Assembly: GCA_008933995.1 (NCBI GenBank)
Contig: WARS01000011.1
Coordinates: 13,049,516 to 13,113,515, forward strand
From: Datnioides undecimradiatus
Lineage: Eukaryota > Chordata > Actinopteri > Lobotiformes > Datnioididae
Direction of reading: 5' to 3'
DNA: 64,000 nucleotides
Shown here: positions 13,873 to 27,692 of the stretch, piece by piece
Numbering within the stretch: position 1 is the first letter of the stretch
Layout: every line of letters begins with the position of its first letter
Notes under the pieces: generated by a model
Databases searched by the model: none
Seen by the model: only the letters and a program-made list of their open reading frames with translations
Told to the model about the DNA's origin: nothing
Program-made: the position numbers and the translations under genes

Positions 13873-16800
13873 TCACAATGCTGAATCTTGATACAGACTC
13901 AGTCACACTATTTGTTCGGTTATATCAAATTTCTCAGATAGCACTGCTATCGTGGCATCAGAGTGTTTCAATTAAAATAAACATTATAATCTTATTTTCC
14001 AATGTCAATGCCGAGTGGTGAACTTCGGCAATTTGTTTTCTTGTATTTTGTCAATTTTTAGTTTTTTGTGCAAACATCTCTTTTGTTGCATTCGTGTATT
14101 TTCACTTGTGTGTTTGTTATATGCATAGACTGTAAAGTGTTAAAGATATTCTCTTTTCTCATTTGTTTGTGCTTTCTTTAGTTGCACTGCACTGTTGGGG
14201 TGCATGGATCAATACCTAAAGGATTGATAGTACAGACCCTAGCACAGACGTCTCATCATCGATACTCGCATCAATAGGGTCGATACAAAAGGAAAATGAA
14301 AACAACACTCTTACTAATCAATGGACGCTACTGGTAAATGTGAGTTCTTAATGTTTACCATCATAAACATTTTTAATATGCATGTCGTCAACTTATCAAC
14401 AAATAATTGTAAAAACAAATGTGTAACAGTGGTGCTGAAAATATTTTCAGACGTAGCCTACTAATAATCACCTCATAAATCATGACTGCCTGATACTACT
14501 GTACATTACCGTTTTTAATAATGAAAGACCACAGATCAATAGTGGTAATTCTGGCCCTGGTATTATGTGGCATTGGTTCAAAACCAAAATTTGAAATAAA
14601 CTAAAAAGGGTTTGCACCTTTGATGCATAGTTATAACAGTAATTAGAGTTTAGAATAATGAGCTCTACATCTATTCTGACAATCGGAAATATTGCATATG
14701 TTCTGTAGAACACCTTTTTTTGTGATCCGGACATGATAATTGCGTGGATCTAATGCTAAGAGAATCCACTTTGAATATTGTTGTACATTTCAGCAAAGTG
14801 ATGAGGAGGCATTATGTGTGTCTGCATACCAATCTCCACGACCAGACAAGCCACTTTCATCTGTATGTAAATGCTGAGTATGTAAATAAGCCATGCAGCA
14901 CCAGAGGAGGAGATAGCTGTTGGGCCTGGGTTTATCATTTGCACACCATTTGATCCAGTGATCTCGTGGCGTACACTACATCCGATATCTTTTTACAACT
15001 TTCAAGATAGGACACAGTCACATAATGGGCAATATTTCCCAATTTCTTTCATTCACTCAAGCTGGGTCAGGGTTTCTGGGCAGTTAGATTGGATGGAAGT
15101 GGAGCCAGGCAGCGCAAATGCTTTCTAACAACAATGAAATTGAGGTGATGTGTTTTCTCACATATCTCCTTATTTCCTAATGCAGTGATGCCGCATTCAT
15201 TCGGAGTAACTTTAATCTTGTTCTGGAAAATTCCATTAATCTTTGACGTTGCTTGCAATACAAAGAAGATGAAAATGCTGAGCAGTGTAAAAAACACTGA
15301 TGCCATATTTTATGTCCTCACACTACGTTACCCAGGCCCAAGTGCAGAACATGCTAGTCTATTTCTCTGCTTAATGCAGCACATTCAAAGTGAATTAATG
15401 AAAACCCCCCCGCATGGAATGAGTGTTATTGGCGCTGCCTCGAAGACGGGTTGTCAAAGAAATCGAATCAAATGGAGGGACAGCCATTTTGTCCTTGCCA
15501 TATAGATTATTTATCAATCTGACCATCCGCAGTGACGCATGCCTGCTTTTAGAGTCAGTTCACACACACAGTATCCTCACATCAACCTACCAGCTGGCCA
15601 CAATCTGTTTTTCAGTTCAGGGTTGACTGACCACAAATACATTTTCTTTTTGACATTGTATTTTTCAATAAAAAAAATACATACACTACCATTAAAATGT
15701 AATTTAAGGTGCAAATGAAAGTCTTTGAACTTTCTACCCATTGAAGAACATAAATATGATGTAATAAATCTGTAATATATGAACCCCTATAAAATGTTAA
15801 TCAATCATTCAACTCACACCTCCACAACACCGTTTTAAATCACTCGCTGCCACTGAGGAACTGTTTCACTGTGACGAAAACAAAGAGAATTAAAGAAAAA
15901 AAGCAGGGGCTTGCGTATTTTCTTTTCACCAGAATAAAAAGCATCTCTGGGGTTTTTTTTTCAGAGATTCTGTCTTTCACAATGATCCTAATCTCCAATG
16001 AAGAAGGCTGCCTGTTTCCCATCCCTCGCTCTCACTCCTCCATTTCGCAGCCATTTGCATGGGCAGAAAGGAGCTCGCACAGAACACATTTCAGTGCCAG
16101 GTTCCCCTCATTAAGTCACCTGTCACTTCAGGACTATTATACCAGCCTCATATTAGCATCACCTCTCCTCCCCAATAAAGCACCTGGAGGGGCACTGTGA
16201 GCCTACAGGCTAATGGCGGCCTACACATCTCACATCAGCCACTTCTGCTTTACACAGTAATACATCACATCGCTCATAATGGATTGCTGATTTTCATAAT
16301 GTGCATAACATACACAATGCCAAGTGGTGTAATGTATTCTACTGAACACAAAAATTACACCCATTGCAGTACATAATCAAACACACCAAATGTTCTCGCT
16401 GACTGTCGTGCTCGGTGGGAAAAAAAAGAGTGAAAATCCTCTGCATTGCCTGCCAGGGGCATGCTAACTTATCCAACCACATGAGTACCATATCATCAAG
16501 AATGCATTCGTTATCTCTTGGGTACAGATACAGTGAAAGGCCCTCCAGATTGTTCCTGTATATTTCAATTACATTTGACATGCAGTGAGGGGTTTGGACA
16601 TCAAAAAGCTTTGCTCTGCATCACATCGTGCCACCGAGTTAATGCTTTGCATTGTAGGCTTTGATTGCCATGGGGTCGAGGTGTCAAAACTGGCAAGCAT
16701 GATAATGGTTATACTTCTGGTGGTTTATGGGCCCTACAGTGACCCTCATGTCTGTTAACCTTGCCTCCTCTGTCTTATAAATCCTATCCTGAGAGGTTTA

Positions 16801-19800
16801 TAGGGCTCACTTGTCAAGCCTTTCCAGTCGTATTTGGTGGGTGGAGCTGCAGCACAGACAAACGACATGGTGATAAATTCTGCATTTGTTGTGTAACTAC
16901 AACGTACAGCCATGCTTGTTGCACCATAGGACAATGTACATAGTAAATGTTGCAACAAATCAGTAATTAGAACAATAATTCCTCTCAGCAGTATCCGGAG
17001 GCAGTGGCTGAAAGACAGATATTGATATGAGGATTGTAAGAAAAGTGTGTGTTTGAAAAGATGTTTGCGTCGGAAGCTAAGGCCTGTTACGTCTATCAAA
17101 GGTAATGTCTGTCTGTGTCCAGAGGAACGTGTGTGCCTCTATGCCAGACTAAACCCTGTCCTCCCCACTCCTCTTCCCTTGTGGGTTGCGCTTGACTTCC
17201 ACCGTTTTCACAGCTGCTCTCAGCAGTGCACTCCATTACACCTTAAATCACTTAAAAGATCTGAAGCACCAAAAACTCCCTCTGCAGCTAATTCACCCTG
17301 ACTGTGTGGATCATCTAGAGAAAACAAGAGCAGGAAAACACTGCAACATCTGATTCCAGACTAATAAAGTGTATCGCTATCTTTGTATTAGAATCTATTG
17401 CTGCCTTAAACGGACAATATTTAATCAAGTCACAAAATTATACCCTCAGATTGTGGTGCAATTTTCAAAGATATTGCAAAACACAATGCCACAGATAGAA
17501 ATCTCATATTTTACACCCAGTCACCCAATTCTTGAAGATCTTGGCAGGAGCATTCTGACGGAGGCAGATCCCTCTTTGTCGGGTATCCGAAAGCAGCCAC
17601 AGAGATTAGGCTCAATAAATAAGGAGGGATAAGTGGGTCTTGTCCTGTGTGTTTGGTGGCACAGAGCGGTAGACACACAGAGGTGTGACACGCAGCTGCA
17701 CAGTGCTATTGATTCTCCGCTGGTCTCCAGGCACCCTTCCCTTTCATTCAGGCTGCCTGCCAAGTGCCTCTGAACAGAAGCCCCTGCTCTCCCAATGTCT
17801 GCACGTCTGCTTAAGCACAATCAATGGGCCATCAGCAGGGGAGAGCACGCATGCCACTGTCTTTACTTCCACAGGGTGTGAGTCAGGGAAATTGAAAATA
17901 TATGTAGTGGAAAGGCATCATGATACCATGCAGGCATGAAGCATCATTGACTATCAGAATGAAATCAAATGCTTTCAAATGCTTGAAATGGAGGTTCCAG
18001 CCAGTAGCACCCCCGCTAGTCTTTAAAGAGCTTATTTGCAACCGAACGAAAAGACTACCCCATTCATATCTGACTTAAATAAGCATTTGTTAGGCGTGGA
18101 TTGATTTTTCTGCACGCTGAGATCTGAAACAAACCATCAGAATACCTCATTTCCCCTGATCAGATAAGCATTTGAAGGTTACTGGAGGATAGTACAACAA
18201 CAGATATTTTCCTCACTTCAGTGTATTCTGCAGACAATGACAAGCACAACTCAGCTCTACTGTAGGGTTGTATGAGATATGTTTTTTTAAGAGTACACCT
18301 CAAGACAATGATGGATCGTGAGAAGGAGCCGACTTTGTCTTTCAGTGATGGGTATTCAGCCTCTCCACCGGTGGTCCACTATGCAGCATTCTGCGCCACT
18401 GCAAGGCTTCAGTTCAGGTTGCAAATCTGTCAGCCAGGCTGTCATGGTTCACAATGGAGTGACAGAAACGTCCCCATTATCAAGGACATTTCAGTTTTGT
18501 TCTCACACGACAGAACATCTTTTTCAAATCCATCTTAAGCAACACAAAGGGGACTCCGCGCTGAATGCAGCAACATCTTTGTTGCTCCCCAAAGATAAAT
18601 AATGTACCCTCTTACACAACTCATCTTTCATCTGCGCTTTGAATCCGAATGGAAAGCATGGCCAATGCTGCATTATGTCTGAGGTGGCAGCTTCAGTCAC
18701 CGGATCATGCATATCACTAATTATGCACTCATTGGTCATTTCGAGGGTGAGTGGCAGTTCGACTGGTATTGAGTGAGTTAAGGGGGAAGCTCTGTATGCT
18801 ATTAAGAAGACAGGAAATCCACTGACTCAGTGTAATCTGCAGCATGACAATGAAAAGAGAGGTCGTGTTACTGATAAACAATAATAACCATCATCATCAT
18901 TAAAACAGCAGTAACAAAAACATGTTGCCTGCAGAGCCTACGGGTAACCAGGTGCAGAGTGGCTGCATCAATGCAGATATGGGGGAAGACAAAAACAAGG
19001 AAGATCCATATCAAACACATGAAAAGTCAAGCGCACAGATCAGTTTGTTTGACTGAAACATAAACACGCCTGAATCAGTTCAACCATAAATACAACAGAA
19101 AGGTGCCATTTAAACTTTATATTCACCGAATAATGCCCCATCTCAAACACGCACACACACACACAGCTGCAGACACACAGGCGAGCGTAGACACACACAA
19201 TGTACACACAGCCAGTGGCAATTTGTTTTGCAGTGTTTGATCTGCGATGTTATGACTTTGAAATTAAAAGACAACATTATTTCAACAGGACCTCATTTCT
19301 GTGTCAGCAGTGAAGAGGAGGGCGTGAGGACTAACACTGGCTGAGTGGCTGCTCAACCTCATACATGCAGCAATGAGTAAAGAAGCGACCAGGATATTTT
19401 TACACACAAATTAGAAACGGTCTAATTATTATTTCCTACGGTAAAACTTGTAATCGCACTCCAGGCTGCCTAAACACCGCATGCACTTTATCCAGTTGAG
19501 CAGACTGAAACCAAATGGCAGCCAATCGGTTCATTGACACAACTTTTCAGCACCTTGGAAAGCGCAGCTGAGCCGGAGCGAATAGTGGTAATAATAACAA
19601 TAATAATAATAACCCACGCCGAGCAGCTGAGCGGTTGACTGCGTTCATCAATACCAATTAATTTGATGTAATCGTCTTAACTGCGTTTAATTATTTTATG
19701 CCACATCAGCACATAGTACAGCTGACGTTGTTCATGAGCATGAAATTAACATTCAAATATTTACTGTACATCGTTAAAGCAAGCGAGAGAAGCAAAGAGA

Positions 19801-19838
19801 GAGAATGAATGAGAGACAATAGTGTAGGAAGAGGAAAG

Positions 19839-19850
19839 GTGTGTGTGTGC

Positions 19851-19899
<49 letters not shown>
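19839..19899. repeat. (GT)n / (GC)n microsatellite near kcnd2 exon 1
   Basis: About 60 bp of alternating GT with a GCGCGCG segment at its end, a Z-DNA-forming type of sequence, about 620 bp beyond the exon 1 donor within intron 1. Confidence 0.95.
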
Positions 19900-20522
19900 G
19901 TCCATACATTTTGCACACTACTTTGGAATATGAACTACGTTTATAGGAGCTCGACCAGTTAGAAGCTTTTCGTACAAAGAGCTCTCCTGTAATCTGGATT
20001 TTTTTTTTTTTTTAAAGAGTCCCGCACTGTCTGTTGATTGGCCACATTGTTTGTGTCCATTGCGGTAACCTTTCCAAAAGAGCGCATCCAATACAAACCC
20101 TTGAAAACAGGCAGGAACGAGGCCTAACCTTCGGATAAGGACTGCAAGCTCATTGACAGGCATTGAATGGCGCACAAGCGCCTCTATAAAGCGGTTCTTT
20201 CATGCCCTCATATTGGCTGAGCGGCGCTCGGGGCCGTTAATATGCCCAGTAAATGCACACCTGTGGCCTGGCGACAATTAGTTCAAACAGTGGCCGAGCA
20301 TTTGTGTTAATTAGGCTCCCTCTTCAAGCTAATTCAACCGCTCCTCAAGAATAAGAAATTAAGCATAGTTTGATTAATATGAGCAAGTAAGAAATTGTTT
20401 TTGCTGTTTTTCAGCGAAAGAAATGTGTCTCTTTCATAAAAACAAAAAGGCAATTGAGAGGATGATTTATGGACAACTGGGGACGCTTTAAAGGTTTTAT
20501 GGACTTATATGCAGCCACCTAC

Positions 20523-21634
20523 CCGAGTGTTGTCATGGTGACAATGGTGTACCAAAACGCTGCGGGGATACTGGTGAACTTGCTGGCTGTGGAGCCTTTT
20601 TCTGCATAAAACATGACCGTTGCAAAGATAATGATGGCCATGGTGAGGGAGAATAGTAGGAAGCCCAGTTCGGAGGCGCAACTCTTCAACGTGTAGCCCA
20701 GGATGCGCAGCCCCGCGGAGTGCCGGGAGAACTTGAAAATCCGAAAGACCCGGAAGACTCTCAGCGTGACGAATGCTCCGCTCACCTGATCATTGTCGGT
20801 CATGACCAGGCCGATGTAGTAAGGCATGATCGCGACCACGTCAATGACGCTCATCACACTTTTCATGAACTTGTATCGACTGGGAGCCGCGATTAAACGG
20901 AGGAGATACTCAATAGTGAATATCATGACGCACGCAGTGTCTAAACAAAAGAAAGCCAGAGCGTAACGGTCTCCACAGGAAATCTCCTTTGACCTGTTGG
21001 GCAAAGTCCCACATGGAACCGTCTCCACCACATTGGCCATGACTGATATGGCAATGAAGAAGCCTGTGACATAGTAGAAGACCAGCGCTAAGGTGCTGGT
21101 GTGAGGGTTTTCAAAAGCCCGCCACAGGAACTCCCGGTAAGTCATGTTCACCGGCGTGACGTCATTGTTCATGTCCATCTCCTCGTCGTCTTGGAGCCTC
21201 TCTGCATTTTCGCGCCTCCGGTCCTTGTACTCCTCATAACAGCAGTCCCCAATGATCTCGGGGATTATACCAAAGAAAGCGAGCTCCTCGTCGTACGCAG
21301 ATATGCATTCTTGGCGCGGATAGTGTAGTTTCCCCGTGCGGTAAAAATTGAGGATATGTCTAAAGATGTCAGGGTCACGGTCGAAAAAGTACTCATTTGT
21401 CTCCTCGTGGAAAAAGAAGTCCCTCTCTGTGCTCCCCAGCAAAGTGTCCGGGTACCGCTCCAAAGTGGTTCGCCACGTCTGAAACTTGGTCCCACTCACG
21501 TTGAGGATGATGAGTCCGTCCTGGCCTTTCTTCTTGTCTTGGGGAGGTATGGGCATCGGGGTGCTCGCCACGGGCATCCATCCTATGGCCGCCGCTCGGG
21601 CGAATGGGAGCCATGCCGCTACACCTGCTGCCAT
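20523..21634 (-). CDS. kcnd2: Kv4.2 A-type potassium channel, coding exon 1 (partial gene)
   Basis: Encodes residues 1-370 plus two bases of codon 371 of a Shal/Kv4 pore-forming subunit. These plasma-membrane tetramers carry the fast-inactivating A-type K+ current in neurons and heart. Seen in order: the conserved N-terminus ([20 protein letters not shown]) that in this family binds KChIPs and acts in inactivation; a T1 tetramerisation domain at about 41-145 with the Shal zinc motif HX5CX20CC (H104, C110, C131, C132); S1 near 184-205; S2 near 225-247; S3 near 258-280; S4 with R292, R295, R298, K301, R304; S5 near 324-345; and the pore helix up to TMTTLG. The exon stops inside the selectivity filter, before YGD. 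Residues such as [11 protein letters not shown] and the linker pattern favour KCND2 over KCND3. The ATG has a strong context (A at -3, G at +4). Donor is GG|GTAGGT. The T1-S1 linker (150-170) is the most diverged part. The remaining exons are outside the window. Confidence 0.96.
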
Positions 21635-23400
21635 GCTGACCTATAGTGTTTAATACAACCCTGCTCCGGTTATCACAGTGCTATGGCTCAGAGATGAATT
21701 GCATCTGCAGGAAGAACAGCAGATAGAGAGACACTGATGATTAGGGCTGCGGAGCACCTTGGCTTAACAGAATATGACAAGAAAGCACGCAAACCCATTT
21801 ACTTGTACTGATACTGCGCATAGCACTGTTGAGTATCACTCTCAAGCCTTTTCCTCATTGTAACTGTTCAGTTAAGGAAGCCTACTTTGCGGCAGAATAT
21901 GAATTGGATTTCGAAAACGTCACCCATCAATAAGCAGGAATAGATTTCTTTTCAATGAAAATCCAAGTAAAGGAAAACCACCCACCTTAGGTAAGGCTGC
22001 TCTTTAAACTGCATCCACGGCGAGTTTAATAAAATACCTATCCTCGGAAGAGAATACTTGCGATTCCGCCACCCATCTATCTATCACTGCAGCCAGACGA
22101 TAAAGGGGAAAAAAAGAGTAGAATAACGACGCATCAACAAGTTAAACAATTCAAGCGGCAGTTTCACGGCACAGAGTGGTCATTCGTCCGAGCGCGATCT
22201 TTTCTTTTTTCTCTCTTCTCACCATCCGCGAGGCAACGGTGCTCAGTTGCATGCGTTTTTCCTCCCGTTGCAGCTACTCCTCAATAAAGTCCTGTTCCTC
22301 TCGTCGACTGCAAGACCACCCTCCCCCCTCCTCACCATCGAGCCCCGACTGTGGAGAGAGGAGAGAAAATCATATGCAGAGAGAGAGAGAGGGGGAGAGA
22401 GACAGAGGAGTGGTCCTATCTGCACCCAGAAATTCCTCTGCTGCTTCACTCTGGGGGGACTAATCAATGCGTAATGGTAGTCTAAGTAGGCGGCATCTCC
22501 AAAACCACAAGTTAACGCTTGTGCTTGTGTGCTTCCTCCCGCTGCACACCGTGGACTGTCATAAATCAACTTACCCCAAGTGTATAACACCGTATGTGAT
22601 GCAGTGAATATCGTGAAATAGGTTAAACAAGGCGGCTTATTTTCTGTGGACGTCGTGTTGAATCTGGAATCTGGACAAAGTCCATTGAAGTTTGCCTCCT
22701 TTTTTCTTTCGGAAAAAAAAACAATGCAGAGAATTAAAAAAAAACAATCCTGGTGGCACTCAGTTTGCGGAGTTTGAGCAATATTGCTTGTTTTACGTAT
22801 TAAAACTCGAACGGGATGCTTGCGCACGGGTTCTCGCTGAATTATCGATCGCAATATTTAGGCTTTTTTTTCTTGAGTAAAATAAATATACGGATTTCAG
22901 ATCTGCAGCAAATCGTAATCAATATTGTCTCTTGGATTGCATCGTTTTGTGATGCTGTTCAACCGAGTTACACAGCTTAAAAGGTCAACATCATTGGGCT
23001 ACACTGCTCTTCTGACATTTTCCAAAATAAGCATAATCAATGAAATGTCTCTTGTGCTCCAAAACACAACACTGGCATCTCCGAGGGGATTCGAGACAGC
23101 TGCGTCCACTGTGAAGCATGTGTTGCGGCGTGGACCACATTTGGCGTCAGATCCACTATATTAGGACAGAAAGAGCACGTTCCCACTCCGCCTTGAGAGT
23201 ATTTCGGTCTCGTTTTGACCGTCTTTGTTTTTCAGCACCATGGACAGCAACCAGAGCTTTCAATGTCTGCAGACGTCACTTTCTCGTGCCTTTGTGTGCG
23301 TTTCCTGGCTCGCTTCACTGTAGTCAGTTAGCTGTGCATCTTCTGCAGCCTCAGCTAAGAGGTTCACAGTCATGCTTAAGCACACACAGCTGCTGAGCTT
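21635..23400 (-). promoter_or_regulatory. kcnd2: kcnd2 5' flank / probable leader and promoter region
   Basis: This is the DNA immediately upstream of the kcnd2 start codon. It includes a locally CpG-containing segment near 22190-22330 and a purine-rich GA tract near 22378-22405. I see no convincing TATA box or defined start site. A long minus-strand open frame at 22243-22854 begins at TTG and has no known family, so it is not called a gene. The promoter label is positional inference. Confidence 0.4.
21705..21985 (-). other. kcnd2: possible 5' UTR intron of kcnd2
   Basis: On the minus strand, a pyrimidine-rich stretch ending in TTCTTCCTGCAG gives an acceptor-like site, with the exon starting at 21704, 70 nt upstream of the kcnd2 ATG. 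A donor-like AAG|GTGGGT lies about 280 nt further upstream (exon end 21986). If both are used, kcnd2 has a small untranslated first exon. This rests on motif shape alone; a continuous 5' UTR is equally possible. Confidence 0.3.
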
Positions 23401-26400
23401 CTAGAAAATGGATGGTCTCTTTGACCATTAACCCACACTCCCAGCTCCAAACCGAAATGAGGTGTGAATTCACCCTCTCTCAAAATCCACCACAGCTGTT
23501 GCTCTAATCCACAGCACTGTTTTGTCATTTGCAACAAGTGCAAAGGAAGTAGCCCAGTGTCTTGCTCAAGGACAGGTTGACAGGCAGCTGATAGACACAT
23601 TTGATGATGCACCAGTCAGACCTGTGGCCTCTTGTTTCCCAGATCTTCAGCCAGTGCACTACATACACACTCAGCCTCTGGTCCCCTCTGGCACAATGCT
23701 GAGTTTTTGTAGGATGAATGCACAGGACTGTCAGAAGTCCCATTAGTGTATGCTGAGCATGTCAGAGCACACTCAGTGTTCAGTTTGAGCAGTCAGGCCC
23801 AGGGGCTATGTATTCATCAGGGCATTTAAATATTCCAGTGGTTGCCAAATGGCACCAAACACAGGCGTCCCAGCTGAGCTGGATGCCAGACTAGCTGCAA
23901 GCTTGTCAGAACACAGATAGCCACTGTGTTTTAATTTAAGAGGTAGTGAAAGTGGTTATTTAGCATTTACATATCCTGCAATTTAAGCAAAGCAAACCAA
24001 TTTGTCAAAACTGTTCTGAATTTTGGATATTTTAACAGAGCACGGTAATATTTGCTTCATAAAATGAAGACGGGTGTGTGACAAAGTGAAAATACATGTC
24101 CGATTCTATCTTTTGTGCCTTGCATATCCATTTGCCTTTCTTTTGTAAATTCTCTAAATCATCAAAAGATTTAGCGAAAACCACAGTTTTGTCCTGTGTT
24201 CTTTAAAAAATGTCACAGTTTATCAACAGATACACTACGTAGGACAAGTCAGTTTGTATGGTGCTGGTAGGATGGGATGGTCAGAGTGATCCAAGCATCC
24301 AAGGTGCTGACACACTTTATGAGCACGCTCCATCCCAAGAAGTTCCAAGGTCATTCCAGATGATTGGTGTTGACACAGAGCTGTGTAGATGATTTAATTA
24401 CTTCGTCTGTGTGTTTATGGATTTACTCTTTGGATCAAGTAATTAGCATGTGTCCTTAACAAGGTTGAAAAACCCATCCGGCATTTTTGTGGTGTTTTTG
24501 TGTGGACATCAGTTCAAAGATGGAAATCACTGAACTGGATGTATAATAAATGTGTAAATCTAAAAAAAATCCATGCAGACATTATGGTTAACAGTGGCCT
24601 CCAGTAATAAAAATAATAATAATACATAATCAGGCTTTTGTCCTGTCAAGGCAGATAGAGCCTGCTGACGTTTTGAACTTGTATCACTGAAGTGACGCTG
24701 AAGCCTTTGGGATTAGGTTGTGTAACAGGATACATTTTGTAAACAGGTCCTTAAGTGTGTTCAGTGTTGTAATGCAAAGGCATGCACCCAAAACAAACAC
24801 ACACACACGCACATTGTCCTAAACTCTCTCTCTCACACTCACAAAGCCATCTTTCCAGCGTTTGATGCAGTGACAGCAACAGTCTGTCCACTGTAGTACA
24901 CTAGCGCAACCCACACCGCGGCCTGTTTTCTGTATTCTATATTTAGTCAGGTTCAGCTCAGTGATTGAGATGATTAAACAGATGAGTCCCCTTCACTGGA
25001 GACGTGCCAGAGCTTGTTAAGAAAGAAGTGGAAGGGCAGCCGTCGCAATTTGATCCGGGTCATCAAAAGAGAAACTCGAAATATTTGAAACTGTTGAAGC
25101 GATTTCGTAAGTTTTAAAGCCAGAAATAACATGTTAGCCGAATGAATCATCATACAGTACAAATATTTGCTCCAGTGCCTACAATGCCTTTAAAGACAAT
25201 CACATAGGCTTAGTCCTCTGCACTGGGTTTGTGGTGGGACTGAGGTCTAGTTTAACCTCATAATAAACTTTATTTTTATGGAGCATTTCAACGAGATGCA
25301 AAGTTCATGACACACCATAAAAGGGTAATAAATAAAAAGCCAATAGGATGAGCAGTAAAAATCCCAGAAAGGGAGAAAAAGGTTAGAGACGAATAAAACA
25401 GGCAAATTACACGCAGTGCCCTATTTCAGGCCTGGAAACACCCTGGCATGTTTTATGACATGCTGCTAATGAAGTCATGAATCGTCCCCATGACCTCTGG
25501 GCACAATGACATGCTGATATCCTCAGGTGAACAGCCCACAGCCACACAGCCCATCTCCAACCACGTCATCTCCCTCAGCTGCCTCTGCCTCACCTCGGCT
25601 CTAATGAGTTATTGACCCCCTGCGGATGTGTAAAATAGAGTAGGCCTTCTTGTTTCTTTATTGCATATGGCAGCTGGTGTGTTTGTGTCTGCGTCTCCAC
25701 ATCAGTGTTTGTGTGCCACACATGCATGCACTCATGTGTGAAGCTATTTATATGTGTGCACGTGTGCATGTGTGTGTGATATATGTACTGCAGGGAGGGA
25801 GAGGCTGATGTTTGCGCTTCAGGACTGTATGACTAGTTTTATCCCCGTCAGGATTGCTGGGATAATCTGTAATTTAACAACTGCTGGATGTCAAAAAGCT
25901 ACAAATAGGACATGTGGGTATGTGCGCTTTATAGCACTTGTAATGCTACCTGTGTGTTTTTAACATATTAAAGCATATTTAGTTTAATTTTTAACTTCTG
26001 CTGCCTCTAGAGAGAACCAAATACGTTAATGCTTACATAACTAGCACCATTACAGGCTGGCAAAAAAAAAACCCACAAAATTGCTGTTTAAATATGGTCT
26101 TACTCATTAAATCAGTCTATCATTTATATACAGTACATTCTGGATGGGAAACAATGAGATGGGGATAAGTGTTCCACCCACTAGCGCTTTTTTAATTGTT
26201 TTTCACCTAGCTCCTTCTCACTGTGTCTATAGGGAAAGTAGCTCTTGTCATCTGGTGAAGAGGTGTAGAAGGGATTAGAAGAGAAAGGGAGGTGTCTGTC
26301 ACTGTGAGTGCTTGTGCCTATAGCTAAAGCACACTGCAGCATGTGTCTGGGGCTTTGAGAACTCCTCGAGTACAGTATATCACTGCAAGATCAGCCGCAA

Positions 26401-27628
26401 GGCCCCTTAACTACCACTGCACATGAGGTGGAAAAATGTAAAGCATGGCCGTGAAACTAAACTGAACCATACTTCCCCTCACCTTGCACTGTCAGTTCGG
26501 CCTTGTAGTGTTTCTTTTAGACCTTGTGGCAGTGCAGAAAAATACAGATGTGTGCTTATCTCATGGTGTGTAATTAAAAACCAAAGACAGCATGGCGCCC
26601 AACTGGCAAACCGTCATTGAAATAGTAGTTCTTTTCCAAGGACATCGCATTGTTTACTCGCCTCATCTGTTGCACACAATCCCCATTGCAGAGGTGCTGA
26701 GCAGATGCTATGTGAACATCTGAACAAAGGGCTTTTAACAGGTTCACACTGTCTGTGCAGCCGCAGCCCCAAATTGAAATGAAGCTGTGGCAAGTGTTGA
26801 AACCTTTATGTTCCTGCGCCTCTGTGCACTGAAGTGATGACTAAGAAAAGACAGAAATTAGCCGTAAAGTTCGGCTCAGCGTCAGATCAGACATTAACCA
26901 GCACATTCAGAGTTCACTCTGCTCATCATTGGCGTGTGTAGATTTAAATGACAGCTCTGCTGGAGCGCATGGGAATGTATCCAAGATAGAAAAAATATTA
27001 TCTAATCTGCATCTGCATTGGAATCGTATTTGTTTGGCAGATGTGAGGTAACGTTTCATTGGATCGTGTTCAGAATTTCATCACCATTTCAGCTGATTGA
27101 TACTTAAATGTCATCGGCTTTAATGCGGTTGGCACAGACGTAGATATTCAATCTATTTTTTTGGATCTGCTCTCTGTTGTCTTTTCAGATGATCTAACTG
27201 GGTTGACAGTTCACAAATGCCCACAAGCTGAAGCCATCAGGGTTTTCTCCCCACTCCCTAAACTTCTCTTTAATCCCAGAAGATATATTGTACTTGTTTT
27301 TAAGCATTCAGCGCTTTTCCAGAGGGACTGTCACTGAGTGCCACGCTAGGATAATCTTTAATTCCTAGATCACCATCGCCATCATTACAAGCAACCGACA
27401 GTGAGGCAAAGGGTCAGGAGGGGATCGGACTCTGTGGCAGGGTTGTTTGTTTGGGCAGTGACACTGTGGGCTTCTCCTGACGTCATTTGTCGAGACTTGG
27501 CATTGGCTGGCCTGACCAGTGACATTTGCTTTCCCACCATGTGGCCCCTGTACTTTGAGGCCAGATGGCAGATGATGCCTCCAAAGCAGACGACACACAA
27601 ACACTCATGCGAGCCTATCCATACTGAC

Positions 27629-27692
27629 ACACACACATACACATACACACACTCACACACACACATTTACATAACCACACACACACACACAC
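27629..27692. repeat. imperfect (CA)n microsatellite
   Basis: CA-rich tract with TA interruptions in the intergenic region. Confidence 0.9.

Larger units (their letters stand above)
1..20522 (-). other. kcnd2: kcnd2 intron 1 (partial, runs off the left edge)
   Basis: This stretch lies downstream of the kcnd2 exon 1 donor (GTAGGT, 20522-20517) on the minus strand. I looked for the continuation of the pore (YGDMVP and the following S6 segment) and did not find it by eye, so exons 2 onward are probably left of the window. The interval holds microsatellites, a MITE-like element near 4 kb, a hairpin near 5.5 kb and a dispersed repeat at 13.3-13.9 kb, listed separately. The many short open frames are AT-rich or repeat-derived and show no family similarity I recognise. 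Confidence 0.75.

Noticed and set aside
1..20522. Search for kcnd2 exons 2-6 in the left part
   Set aside because: No minus-strand sequence encoding YGDMVPKTIAGK or the following S6 and C-terminal segments was seen by eye; a translated search would settle this.
22375..22420. GA-rich stretch as a CRISPR-like or structured array
   Set aside because: It is an imperfect purine simple repeat in a vertebrate genome; no repeat-spacer structure.
22243..22854. 203-codon minus-strand open frame upstream of kcnd2
   Set aside because: It begins at TTG, has almost no internal ATG, includes the translated GA-rich tract and resembles no family. Better explained as kcnd2 leader or promoter DNA.
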